This document shows, one piece after another, positions 1 to 8,557 of a stretch of 64,000 nucleotides of DNA. Each line of letters begins with the position of its first letter. Position 1 is the first letter of the stretch. The stretch is from an uncultured Hyphomonas sp. (GTDB lineage Bacteria; Pseudomonadota; Alphaproteobacteria; Caulobacterales; Hyphomonadaceae). A program made the position numbers and the translations under genes. Location: contig NZ_OY787456.1 of NCBI RefSeq assembly GCF_963678875.1, forward strand, positions 1,984,001-2,048,000, read 5' to 3'. The notes under the pieces are model-generated. The model had not been told where the DNA came from and did no database searches. It saw only the letters and a list, made by a program, of their open reading frames with translations.

Positions 1-1
1 G

Positions 2-3000
2 ACAGGCGTTTTTGCGGGCATGGCCTGCGCGGCCGATTCTGCTCGATGGGCACTCAGGGAGAGAATGCAGTCTTCCGGCCATCCTCCGGACGACATCGCC
101 CCGAAGCTCGATGCAGCGATGGTGCTCGGCGCCATGGCGAACATGACGGCGAACCGCATTACGTTCGGACGGGACATCCGCGGCATGGGATACGCCGTGT
201 CGGCGGACGCCGCGAGCGGCCTTGCCGCCATGGACCTTGCGATCGATGCGCTGCGCGCTGGCCGCCTGTCGACTGCTGTCGTCGCGGCGGCTGACTTTGC
301 GACCGAACCAGTCCGCTCAGAAGCGCTGCGCGCGCTGAAAGGGCTGGAGAATCCGGGAGACGCCGCAGCGGCGCTTGTTCTGAAACGACGCGAAGACGCG
401 GAATCCGCCGGAGACCCGATACTGGCTTCAGTCGGGTCGATTGAGTGGAAGAATGCCAAAGCCCGGCAAGAAGCTGATCTGTTCACCTCGCTCTATGGCA
501 CAGCTCCGGACGCGGACTCGCTGGTCCGGGTTGCCCTTGAAGTGCTGTTGAATGCTCACAGCCACAAACTAACGCCGGACGGGGCAGTCCCCACCCTATC
601 GCCCAATCGAAAGAAATCCCGGATCTCTGTGCCAGCCGGACGGGCAAATGCCGGCGTCTCAGCGTCGCTCGCGCTGGCACCGCCCATGGTAATGCCAGAT
701 CCATTGAGACCGCCCCCCCACCTTTTCCACGCCGCAGCGGGCAGCAGGCAGACACTCGGAGACAGGCTGCTGGCCGGGCGCGAAGGCGGACGGGGAAACT
801 TCCGGATCGCGCTTGTTGCCTCGGGCAATGACGAAATCACCCGCCTGCGTACAGACGCAGCAAAGCAACTCGCACGAGGTGAAGCGCCGGACGGCGAAGG
901 AGTTTACTACGGCGAGGGTGAGCCAGAAGGCGAGCTCGCGTTCATGTTTACCGGCTCCGCCGCGGTCTATCCGAGAATGGCCAGGCGCCTCCTGATGGCG
1001 TTTCCCGAAATCCGGAAAAAACTCTCGAAACTGTCGCGCGCGGAAGAGATCGCCGCCCTGCTATCGCATGCAAGCCTGTCGGAATTCGAACAGCTTTGCG
1101 CCGGTACGCTCGTCAGCCAGGCACATGCCATTCTCTGGCTGGATATTCTGAAAGTAAAACCAGACGCAGCGATCGGACTGTCCTTGGGAGAGTCCAACGC
1201 CCTGTTTTCCTTTGGGTACTGGAAAGATCCCGGCGCACTCCTCGATGAAATTTCAAACGCTGCCATGTATGAGCGGCATATCGGCGGTGAATTCGAAACC
1301 GCCAAACAGGCATGGGGCCCGAACGTCCCAACCGATTGGACAAACTGGCGGCTGCAGGCACCGGTTGGAGATGTCCAAGCCGCTCTCCCGCAGCATCCGG
1401 GTGTCGAGATCACGATCATTTACACCGACGAAGACTGCATGATCGGCGGCCCGGCGGAGGCTTGCCGAAGTCTCTGCGAAACGTTCGGCAAGCGCGCCGG
1501 CGTGAAGATGAACCAGCACCTGATCGTCCATGCCAAGGCCATGCGGCCTTTTGCGGAGACCTGGCGGCGCCTGCATACGCGGGAGGTGCACCGGGGCTCT
1601 GGCGTACGTCTCTATGCCAACGCCATCCATGGTGCTTACGAGCCTGAGACGGAGCTTGTCGCCGATATGCTTACCCGGCAGGCGGTTGATACGGTGGACT
1701 TTCCCAGGACGGTCCGCCAGGCTTGGAAGGATGGCGTGCGGACCTTCCTGGAGCTTGGGCCGCGTGACACGCTGACCGCCAGTCTCAATAATACTTTGAA
1801 AGACCGGCCTTTTAAAGCCATAGCGACTGACCGGATCGAAGCGTCAGACCTTGGCCAGATCGCGCATGCTGCAGCGTTCCTGTTCGCCGATGGCCGCGAA
1901 ATCGACCTGACGCCCCTGCTCGAAACCCTCACCGCCGCCCAGAAAAACGAGGCCGCGCCTGCCGGCCCATGGAACGCGACAAGACCGGTGCCCTACCCCA
2001 TGCCAAAGATCACCAAAGCCCTACCGAGCCCTGTTCAGGGCGGACTTCCGCCTGCGCCCAAGCTGCGCATACCGGACTATGCCATGACTATACCGCGCCA
2101 ACAGGCGATTGCGCCGTGCCGGCCGCCGGAGCCGGTTCCGGGCAAATGCTCTGAGCCACCGCAGAAGGTGGTCAGCGGCACAACCGCGCTAAAACCCCGG
2201 GCGCCGACCGGCCCGAAGCGCGACCGGCAAGATGTCGAGTCTTCCGCTCGAGGGAGCATGTCAGACTTCTTCGGACCCGCATTCAAGGCGCAGGATTCCT
2301 TTGCCCGGCAAGTCCGCTTGCCAGCCCCTCCGCTTCTTCTGGTGGACAGAGTGACGGGTATCGACGCGGCTCCAACGGAAGAAGCCGGCGGCGTGATCTG
2401 GACCGAGACCGACCTCTCGAACCATGCGGATTTCATCCATGATGGCCGCATCCGCCCCGGCCCCCTCATCGAATGCGGACAGGCAGACCTGACACTGATC
2501 GGCTGGATGGGCGCGGACCTGCGCAACCAGGATGAACGGGTTTACCGCCTGCTGGGATGCGAGATCACTTTCCATGAGGGTGGGTTGCCGAGCGTCGACG
2601 ATACGTTGGGATTCCAGATCGAGATCACCGGACACGCCGAACTGGGCGGGGTACGGATGTTCTTCTTCCAGTATGACTGCCGCACGAATGACCGTCTGGC
2701 GTTCTCGGTCCGCAATGGCCAGGCCGGCTTCTTCACGGACCAGGAACTCTCCAACAGCAAGGGCGTCATCTGGGACGCCGCCAAAAACCCGCCACCGACC
2801 TCCGAACCGGCCGCCTTCGAGCCTCAGCGCGTCAGTGCCAAAAGGAAGTTTTCTGAAGAAGACATCAATGCCTTCCGGAGCGGCGACGCCTATGCCTGTT
2901 TCGGTGACGATTTCGAGCTATGTGCCGCGCACTCCAACCCGCCGCACATCCCGGGCGGCAAGCTGGCGCTGTTCGACGACATCATCGCCTTTGACCCGCA

Positions 3001-4531
3001 AGGCGGCCCGTGGAAACGGGGCTATCTTCGCGCCCGTGCCGCTACACCGGCCTCAACATGGTTCTATGATGGGCACTTCCATAACGATCCCTGCATGCCG
3101 GGTACGTTAATGGCCGAAGCTGCGGTTCAGGCGCTGGAATTCTATGCCGCTGCCGTGGGGCTGACCGTTGAACGGGACGGTTATGTCTTCGAGCCTGTTC
3201 CCGAACACACCGCGAAATTCGTTTGCCGCGGACAGGTCATCCCGGACAAGGACCATCAGGTCACGTACGAAGTCTTCATTGACGAAATTGTCGATGGAGA
3301 AACTCCGGAAGTCTACGCCTCCCTGCTTGCACGTTGCGATGGGCACAAGGTGTTTCATTGTCCTCGCTTCGGTATCCGGTTGCGCCGCAACTGGCCTGCA
3401 CCACGCGTAGACGCCCATCCGCTTCTGATTGGCCCGGAGCGGGAAAGCCGCGGCGATCAGGCTGCCCTGCTGGACTGCGCCAATGGCGCGCCGTCAGCAG
3501 CCTTTGGCGACATGTACCGGCGTTATGACGATCAGGGGAATGTTCCGCGCCTTCCTCAGCCGCCCTATCATTTCATTTCCCGCGTGACTTCGGTTTCCAC
3601 GCGTCCGGCCGAGGAAACGCTCGGCGCCACGATGACGGCAGAATACGATATTCCCGCCGATGCCTGGTACTTCGACGACAATGTGAATGGCACGATGCCA
3701 TTCGCCGTTCTTTGTGAGATCGCCCTCCAGCCCTGCGGCTGGCTTGCAAGCCATTCCGGCTTTGCATTGGTCGGCACGCTGCGCTTCCGAAACCTTGAGG
3801 GCGACGGCTTCCTTCATATGGAAGTCGGCCGGAATGACGGGATGCTGAAAATTCGCAGTACGCTGACCAGTATTTCCAAGGTGGGTCCGATGACCCTGGT
3901 GTCTTTCGATGTCGAAGTCACCACCGGCGACGGGCGGAAGGTTCTGGATCTCAAGACCCAGTTCGGGTTCTTTCCGCCATCCTCCCTCGTCCGGCAGGCA
4001 GGCCTTCCGGCGAAACCACATTTCAGCGAAGCCTTCGACCTGCGACCCGCTTCGATGCAGATCGACATGGAAGAGCCTCGGGCGGCGGGCCGGATGCAAA
4101 TGATCGACGAGGTGGATTTCTGCGACCCGGATGGCGGCGAAGCCGGTCTCGGCCTGATCCGTGCGCAACAGTATGTCGATCCCTATGCCTGGTATTTCAA
4201 GGCGCATTTCTACCAGGATCCGGTACAGCCGGGCTCGCTGGGATTGGATGCTCTGGTCCAGGCCCTGACCCAGCTCGTCTGGAAGAAGGGACTGCACAAT
4301 AGCATGTCCCGGCCGCACCTGACCACGCTCGCGCCCAACGCGCAGATGAAATGGAGCTATCGCGGACAGGTCACGCCGGAACGCAAGACCGTGACGAGCG
4401 TCATGGAGATCCTCAGCATCGAGGACCGGGGCGACAATATCCTGATTACCGCACGGGGCAGCCTGTGGCGGGACGGCCTACGCGTCTATGAAGTGGGGCC
4501 TATGAGCGCATCACTCACAGACCTTGGCTAA
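2..4531 (+). CDS. PfaC-like polyunsaturated/secondary lipid synthase, 5' end missing
   Basis: Large iterative lipid synthase subunit. The reading frame is open to the left edge, so the true start lies outside the window; residues below are numbered from the ATG at 20. Residues 1-125 are the C-terminal part of a ketosynthase-like chain-length-factor domain: the VSADAASG segment lies where a ketosynthase has its active-site Cys, and there is no Cys. An acyltransferase domain follows (about 300-640) with GLSLGES around Ser388, a proline-rich linker, then four hot-dog dehydratase-like units (about 750-930, 950-1130, 1150-1320, 1340-1500). Unit 2 keeps a FabA-like His1019 and unit 4 His1396; unit 3 has Asn1221 at the equivalent place. 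CLF-AT-DH order is known from PfaC/Pfa3 subunits of PUFA synthases. The product cannot be read from sequence: PUFA, hydrocarbon and glycolipid chains are all possible. The stop overlaps the stop of the convergent PPTase gene. Confidence 0.8.
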   Translation, partial: TGVFAGMACAADSARWALRERMQSSGHPPDDIAPKLDAAMVLGAMANMTANRITFGRDIRGMGYAVSADAASGLAAMDLAIDALRAGRLSTAVVAAADFATEPVRSEALRALKGLENPGDAAAALVLKRREDAESAGDPILASVGSIEWKNAKARQEADLFTSLYGTAPDADSLVRVALEVLLNAHSHKLTPDGAVPTLSPNRKKSRISVPAGRANAGVSASLALAPPMVMPDPLRPPPHLFHAAAGSRQTLGDRLLAGREGGRGNFRIALVASGNDEITRLRTDAAKQLARGEAPDGEGVYYGEGEPEGELAFMFTGSAAVYPRMARRLLMAFPEIRKKLSKLSRAEEIAALLSHASLSEFEQLCAGTLVSQAHAILWLDILKVKPDAAIGLSLGESNALFSFGYWKDPGALLDEISNAAMYERHIGGEFETAKQAWGPNVPTDWTNWRLQAPVGDVQAALPQHPGVEITIIYTDEDCMIGGPAEACRSLCETFGKRAGVKMNQHLIVHAKAMRPFAETWRRLHTREVHRGSGVRLYANAIHGAYEPETELVADMLTRQAVDTVDFPRTVRQAWKDGVRTFLELGPRDTLTASLNNTLKDRPFKAIATDRIEASDLGQIAHAAAFLFADGREIDLTPLLETLTAAQKNEAAPAGPWNATRPVPYPMPKITKALPSPVQGGLPPAPKLRIPDYAMTIPRQQAIAPCRPPEPVPGKCSEPPQKVVSGTTALKPRAPTGPKRDRQDVESSARGSMSDFFGPAFKAQDSFARQVRLPAPPLLLVDRVTGIDAAPTEEAGGVIWTETDLSNHADFIHDGRIRPGPLIECGQADLTLIGWMGADLRNQDERVYRLLGCEITFHEGGLPSVDDTLGFQIEITGHAELGGVRMFFFQYDCRTNDRLAFSVRNGQAGFFTDQELSNSKGVIWDAAKNPPPTSEPAAFEPQRVSAKRKFSEEDINAFRSGDAYACFGDDFELCAAHSNPPHIPGGKLALFDDIIAFDPQGGPWKRGYLRARAATPASTWFYDGHFHNDPCMPGTLMAEAAVQALEFYAAAVGLTVERDGYVFEPVPEHTAKFVCRGQVIPDKDHQVTYEVFIDEIVDGETPEVYASLLARCDGHKVFHCPRFGIRLRRNWPAPRVDAHPLLIGPERESRGDQAALLDCANGAPSAAFGDMYRRYDDQGNVPRLPQPPYHFISRVTSVSTRPAEETLGATMTAEYDIPADAWYFDDNVNGTMPFAVLCEIALQPCGWLASHSGFALVGTLRFRNLEGDGFLHMEVGRNDGMLKIRSTLTSISKVGPMTLVSFDVEVTTGDGRKVLDLKTQFGFFPPSSLVRQAGLPAKPHFSEAFDLRPASMQIDMEEPRAAGRMQMIDEVDFCDPDGGEAGLGLIRAQQYVDPYAWYFKAHFYQDPVQPGSLGLDALVQALTQLVWKKGLHNSMSRPHLTTLAPNAQMKWSYRGQVTPERKTVTSVMEILSIEDRGDNILITARGSLWRDGLRVYEVGPMSASLTDLG

Positions 4532-5202
4532 CCAGCGACGGCACGGGATACGATCGTCTGTTCGGTCCGATGGGTTTCGACGATGAGACTCAGGCCGTCA
4601 TGTTTGATGCTGAACTGATCCGTCTGACAGGTGACGAACTGGCCCGGTAAACGGATACGACGCGCACCGCCTTTCAGGCCAGTGCCTGCGGCTTTCAGGA
4701 TGGCTTCCTTCGCAGTCCAGCACCGGAAGAATGTATCCCCTCCGGTGCTTCCGGTCATGACGGCGTGAATGGTGCGAGCCTCATCCTCTTCGGACAGCAT
4801 GTTCAGCATCGGCTCCCAGCTGAGAGGGCGGACAAACTCCACATCTACACCGACTGCGCCGGCGCGGGACAGCGCGAGCGCATTCCAGCCTTCGCTGTCC
4901 GAAAAGCTGACCGAAACACCTGGAAAATCCGGCAAGCCGGGCTTGCCCTGAGTATCATGCACAATCCGGATCTGGCTGGCGTCCTTGCCCAGCAGTTGGG
5001 ACAGAAGGTATCTACGTCCCTGGAGACTGGCCGCCAGCAAGCCGCGCCCGTTCGCTGACAAGAGGCGCGCGATGCGCACATGCTCAGCATCGCTCAGCAT
5101 CACAGTGCCGAATTCCTTGGCGCGGGACCGCCAGACCCACGCCCCGTCGGCGCCAGGAACTGGCGCAGAGAATTCTACTATGGGCTGGAACACTTCGAGC
5201 AT
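4528..5202 (-). CDS. Sfp-type 4'-phosphopantetheinyl transferase
   Basis: Transfers phosphopantetheine from CoA to acyl-carrier domains. The 224-residue protein carries the two family signatures: GVDVEF with Asp and Glu for Mg2+, and WTAKEAILK with the conserved Trp, Lys and Glu. The ATG at 5202 is preceded by AGAGGA at a spacing of about 8 nt. The gene is tail-to-tail with the lipid synthase and the two stop codons share the sequence CTAA (4528-4531). Its position makes it the likely activator of that synthase's carrier domains, which must lie on a subunit outside the window. This pairing is inferred from position only; the enzyme could also serve other carrier proteins. Confidence 0.88.
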   Translation of the reverse strand: MLEVFQPIVEFSAPVPGADGAWVWRSRAKEFGTVMLSDAEHVRIARLLSANGRGLLAASLQGRRYLLSQLLGKDASQIRIVHDTQGKPGLPDFPGVSVSFSDSEGWNALALSRAGAVGVDVEFVRPLSWEPMLNMLSEEDEARTIHAVMTGSTGGDTFFRCWTAKEAILKAAGTGLKGGARRIRLPGQFVTCQTDQFSIKHDGLSLIVETHRTEQTIVSRAVAG

Positions 5203-5292
5203 CGATCCGATCCTCTAAGCCGCCTCACTGGTCATGACCAGCCACAGCAAAGTTTCTTGCCGAACCGCTGAATCGAGCCAGATGGACCGCGG

Positions 5293-5382
5293 TGGCGGAG
5301 AGGAAGGGATTCGAACCCTCGATACGCGTTAACGTATACGCCCTTAGCAGGGGCGCGCCTTCAGCCACTCGGCCACCTCTCC
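5293..5382 (-). tRNA. tRNA-Ser (anticodon GCU)
   Basis: Read on the minus strand, the 90-nt gene has a 7-bp acceptor stem GGAGAGG/CCTCTCC, discriminator G and an encoded CCA. It also has a D-arm with GGCCGAGTGG, an anticodon loop CTGCTAA giving GCU, a long class II variable arm, and a T-arm with GGTTCGAATCC. It decodes AGC and AGU serine codons. It lies between the PPTase gene and an iron oxygenase gene, at the border between the lipid synthase locus and core genes. Confidence 0.97.
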
Positions 5383-5395
5383 AGCGCGGACTGCC

Positions 5396-5424
5396 GGTCT
5401 ATTGAATGGACGGCATAACCGCAA
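5396..5424 (-). promoter_or_regulatory. candidate promoter of tRNA-Ser
   Basis: On the minus strand a TTGCGG -35-like element (5419-5424) and a TAGACC -10-like element (5396-5401) are separated by 17 nt. Transcription would start a few bases before the mature tRNA 5' end at 5382. The -10 match is only 3 of 6, so this is a position-supported guess. Confidence 0.35.
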
Positions 5425-5566
5425 GCCCTCATCGTCGTATGGGCTGCGGTTGTTGGGATATTGCCCGATTCCCTACGTGTCACCGGTCTGCCAATGACTG
5501 TATCCAGACACCCGTCCTGTGATACTTACGTATTCCCGCATCAGACTGCACGGTTAGGCAGGAAAA

Positions 5567-6508
5567 ATGACCGAATATTTCAAACCCGTTCCGTTTCCGC
5601 TCTGGCAGGAGGACAAGCTCGCTTTCGCCGATGCATTGGGCCAATCGTTCCGCGAGACCGGTTTCGCGGTCATTTCGGACCATCCGGTGTCCCAGGACGT
5701 CATCGATGCCAACTTGGAGGCGACCAAGGACTTTTTTGCCCTGCCGGAAGAAACCAAGCTCAAATATGACGGCCGCGAAGGCGGGGGGCAGCGGGGTTAC
5801 ACGGCATTCGGCGTCGAGAACGCCAAAGGCAAGGCAGAGGCCGACCTGAAGGAATTCTGGCATACTGGTCGGGCTTTGCCGGCAGATTCTCCCTACCGCG
5901 AAACCATGGCCGACACGCCTGCCGTGCCGGAAGTTCCGGATTTCGATCAAGCAACGCGCGGCCTGTACGATGCGCTGGACACATTCGGGCGCCAGCTGTT
6001 GCGCGCCGTGGCGCTTCACCTGAAGCTGGAAGAAAGCTGGTTCGAGAACAAGGTCGACGTCGGCAACTCCATCCTTCGCCTCCTTCACTATCCGCCACAG
6101 ACCAATCCGCCACCGGAAGGCTCTGTCCGCGCTGGAGCGCACGAAGACATCAACGTCATCACCCTCCTGCTGGGCGCTGAAGAAGCCGGCCTGGAAGTGA
6201 AACACCGCTCTGGAAAGTGGCTCGCCGTCAGTCCGCCGCCCAATGCTCTGGTGATCAATTGTGGAGACATGCTGCAGAGGCTGACTGCAGGCGTCTTGCC
6301 ATCGACGACCCACCGCGTCGTGAACCCCTCACCGGAGCGCTCACGGTTTCCCCGCTACTCGACCCCCTTCTTCCTGCACTTCAATCAGGATGTGATGATC
6401 GAAGCCCTTCCAGGCTGTGTAGCAGAAGGCGGCAAGGCTGAACCGCCGATTACCGCGCAGGACTATCTGATGGAACGCCTGCGCGAAATCGGGCTCGTCA
6501 AAGCCTGA
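5567..6508 (+). CDS. 2-oxoglutarate/Fe(II) oxygenase, isopenicillin N synthase family
   Basis: 313-residue non-haem iron dioxygenase. The N-terminal DIOX_N-like part contains GFAVISDHPV, and the C-terminal jelly roll carries the iron triad His192, Asp194 (in AHEDIN) and His249 (in TTHRVV). An RYS segment follows, matching the family's 2-oxoglutarate-binding Arg-x-Ser. Family members hydroxylate or desaturate small molecules or close rings; the substrate here is unknown. There are no beta-lactam or ethylene genes around it, so the family name should not be read as a function. The gene stands alone between tRNA-Ser and the convergent thiG gene, with only about 30 nt before the thiG stop. Confidence 0.85.
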   Translation: MTEYFKPVPFPLWQEDKLAFADALGQSFRETGFAVISDHPVSQDVIDANLEATKDFFALPEETKLKYDGREGGGQRGYTAFGVENAKGKAEADLKEFWHTGRALPADSPYRETMADTPAVPEVPDFDQATRGLYDALDTFGRQLLRAVALHLKLEESWFENKVDVGNSILRLLHYPPQTNPPPEGSVRAGAHEDINVITLLLGAEEAGLEVKHRSGKWLAVSPPPNALVINCGDMLQRLTAGVLPSTTHRVVNPSPERSRFPRYSTPFFLHFNQDVMIEALPGCVAEGGKAEPPITAQDYLMERLREIGLVKA

Positions 6509-6539
6509 TGTCAGAAATCGTCCGTAATCTGATTTAAGC

Positions 6540-7310
6540 TCAGATCAATCCGGCGAGCGGCGAACTCGGATCGGCATACATCTTCTTCGGCATGCGTCCG
6601 GCGAGATAGGCTTCCCGGCCAGCAATAACGGCGTGCTTCATGGCGGACGCCATCAGGACCGGGTCCTTGGCGGCGGCAATTGCTGTGTTCATCAGGACGC
6701 CGTCGCAGCCGAGCTCCATGGCGATTGCCGCGTCAGATGCCGTACCGACCCCCGCATCGACGATCACCGGAACGCGGCTTTGCTCGACAATCAGGCGGAT
6801 GTTGACCGGGTTCATGATTCCCAGCCCTGAGCCGATCAGGGACCCAAGCGGCATGATTGCGCAGCAGCCCGCCTCTTCCAGCATTTTGGCGTATACCGGA
6901 TCATCGGAACAGTAGACCATGACCTCGAACCCGTCCGCGATGAGCGCCTCTGCAGCTTTCAGCGTCTCCGGCATGTTCGGATAGAGCGTCTTCTGGTCCG
7001 CCAGGACTTCCAGCTTCACCAGGTTCCAGCCGCCAGCCTCCCGGGCGAGCCGCAGCGTGCGCACGGCTTCGTCTGCGGTAAAACAGCCCGCCGTGTTTGG
7101 CAGATAGGTGAATTCGTCCGGCTTCACGAAGTCCGTGAGGCGCTCCTCGTTCGGATTCGACAGGTTTACCCGTCGAAGCGCGACCGTCACGATCTCCGCG
7201 CCGGCTGCGCGCGCCGCATCCGCGTTCTGCTGGTAGGAGGCATATTTCCCAGTGCCCACGATGAGGCGCGAGGCATAGGACTTTCCGGCGATGATCAGAG
7301 GGTCGTTCAA
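6540..7310 (-). CDS. thiG: thiazole synthase ThiG
   Basis: Forms the thiazole phosphate half of thiamine from DXP, dehydroglycine and ThiS-thiocarboxylate in a TIM barrel. The 256-residue protein matches the family throughout: N-terminal RLIVGTGKY, then VKLEVLAD with the Schiff-base Lys, DDPVYAK, and C-terminal PVIVDAGVGTASDAA. The start is a TTG at 7310, with a weak GGAAC upstream; no ATG lies near the conserved N-terminus. It is 48 nt downstream of thiS and surely shares its transcript. The other thiamine genes (thiC, thiE, thiO) are not in the window. Confidence 0.96.
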   Translation of the reverse strand: MNDPLIIAGKSYASRLIVGTGKYASYQQNADAARAAGAEIVTVALRRVNLSNPNEERLTDFVKPDEFTYLPNTAGCFTADEAVRTLRLAREAGGWNLVKLEVLADQKTLYPNMPETLKAAEALIADGFEVMVYCSDDPVYAKMLEEAGCCAIMPLGSLIGSGLGIMNPVNIRLIVEQSRVPVIVDAGVGTASDAAIAMELGCDGVLMNTAIAAAKDPVLMASAMKHAVIAGREAYLAGRMPKKMYADPSSPLAGLI

Positions 7311-7358
7311 AGGCTTGTTCCAATTTTGCAGAGGGGCTTTTCGTACAGGATAGGCGCG

Positions 7359-7571
7359 TCAGCCGCCACCAACGAACTGCACCACCTCGATGCGGTCACC
7401 GTCCTCGATGACGGTTGAGGCATGTTCGGATTTTGGAACAATTTCAAGGTTCCGCTCGATCGCGACCCCGCGCGAATCCCGACCGTCATCCGCCGATACC
7501 ATGGCGACCAGCATCGCCACAGTCGTGCCCTGGGCAATTTCGCGGGCTTCCCCATTCAGCGTTATCTTCAT
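7359..7571 (-). CDS. thiS: sulfur carrier protein ThiS
   Basis: Ubiquitin-fold carrier that delivers sulfur to ThiG as a C-terminal thiocarboxylate. The 70-residue protein begins MKITLNGEA and ends in Gly-Gly-Gly, the tail adenylated by ThiF-type enzymes. The ATG at 7571 is chosen over an in-frame TTG 9 nt upstream, because GGAG at 7581-7584 is spaced 9 nt from the ATG and would abut the TTG. It is the first gene of thiS-thiG and is divergent from aroQ. The 65 nt between them leave no room for a TPP riboswitch and none is visible. Confidence 0.93.
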   Translation of the reverse strand: MKITLNGEAREIAQGTTVAMLVAMVSADDGRDSRGVAIERNLEIVPKSEHASTVIEDGDRIEVVQFVGGG

Positions 7572-7636
7572 CCGCTGCAACTCCGTGCGTCAGCAGGCCT
7601 TGCCTTGCCCGGCGTTACAGCGCAAGACAACACCCC

Positions 7637-8071
7637 ATGGTGAAGCCGATATATGTCCTCGGGGGCCCGAACCTCAACCTGCTCGGAACGCGGGAACCGG
7701 ATATTTATGGCCGGGATACGCTTGATGACATTCACAATCGCCTGAAGGCGCAGTCTGGCGGCACGCCGATCGAGGCCCGTCAGACCAATTCCGAAGGCGA
7801 ACTGGTGACCTGGATACAGGAAGCATCCCGGGAGGCTTCTGCCGTAATTCTCAATGCCGGCGCCTATACGCACACATCCGTCGCGCTCCACGATGCGCTG
7901 CGGGCCTGCAACGTGCCGGTGGTTGAAGTACACTTGTCGAATCCCGCCGCACGCGAGGCTTTCAGACAGGTGAACTACGTCGCGCCTGCTGTGAATGCAT
8001 CGATTGCGGGTCTCGGCGCGTATGGTTATGAGCTTGCCCTGATGGCCGCGCTAAAGCTGTCGGGAACATAA
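7637..8071 (+). CDS. aroQ: type II 3-dehydroquinate dehydratase
   Basis: Third step of the shikimate pathway (dehydroquinate to dehydroshikimate). The 144-residue protein shows the type II pattern: GPNLNLLGTREP near the N-terminus, the RQTNSEGELV segment, ILNAGAYTHTS, and VEVHLSNPAAREAFR with the catalytic His. The ATG at 7637 gives the conserved N-terminus; the frame stays open upstream but that extension has no similarity pattern, and no good ribosome site is seen. accB follows after 14 nt. The aroQ-accB-accC order is common in alphaproteobacteria and other bacteria. Confidence 0.95.
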   Translation: MVKPIYVLGGPNLNLLGTREPDIYGRDTLDDIHNRLKAQSGGTPIEARQTNSEGELVTWIQEASREASAVILNAGAYTHTSVALHDALRACNVPVVEVHLSNPAAREAFRQVNYVAPAVNASIAGLGAYGYELALMAALKLSGT

Positions 8072-8085
8072 GGACGATAGAATCC

Positions 8086-8556
8086 ATGAGCACTGGCAAG
8101 AACAAGCTGGACACCGGACTTGTCCGGGAACTCGCCGCCATCCTGCGTGAAGCGGATCTTGGTGAGATTGAAGTTGAACACGAAGGCCTGCGCGTGCGGG
8201 TCAGCAAGCCGACTCCGCAGGTCGTGCAGGCTGCAATGGCCGCACCCGCGCCCGTCGCGGCCGCACCTGTAGCTGCCGCCCCCGCAGCGGCTGCTCCGGC
8301 CGAAGCCGCTGCCGAAACCCCGGACAATGCCATCAAATCGCCGATGGTCGGCACCGCCTACCTCTCTCCGGAACCCGGCGCCAAAGCGTTTGTTTCGGTC
8401 GGCGACAAGGTAAAAAAAGGCGACACGCTGATGCTGGTCGAGGCCATGAAGACCTTCAACCCGGTCGAAGCCGACCGCGCCGGCACAGTGAAAGCGATCT
8501 ACGTTTCCGATTCACAGCCTGTCGAATTTGGCGAACCGCTCATTCTGATCGAGTAG
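8086..8556 (+). CDS. accB: biotin carboxyl carrier protein of acetyl-CoA carboxylase
   Basis: Carries biotin between the biotin carboxylase and carboxyltransferase of acetyl-CoA carboxylase, the first committed step of fatty acid synthesis. In its 156 residues an N-terminal helix region is followed by an Ala/Pro-rich flexible linker (about 45-85) and a biotinyl domain with EAMKTFN, the biotinylated Lys being K122, 35 residues from the end as usual. AAGGA lies before the ATG at 8086. The next gene, accC, starts 1 nt after the stop. Confidence 0.97.
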   Translation: MSTGKNKLDTGLVRELAAILREADLGEIEVEHEGLRVRVSKPTPQVVQAAMAAPAPVAAAPVAAAPAAAAPAEAAAETPDNAIKSPMVGTAYLSPEPGAKAFVSVGDKVKKGDTLMLVEAMKTFNPVEADRAGTVKAIYVSDSQPVEFGEPLILIE

Positions 8557-8557
8557 C

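Noticed and set aside
3494..4318. 274-codon frame antisense to the lipid synthase gene
   Set aside because: It lies wholly within dehydratase domains and has no independent features.
7572..7636. TPP riboswitch before thiS
   Set aside because: Only 65 nt separate thiS from aroQ, too short for the element, and no CUGAGA or equivalent core is present.
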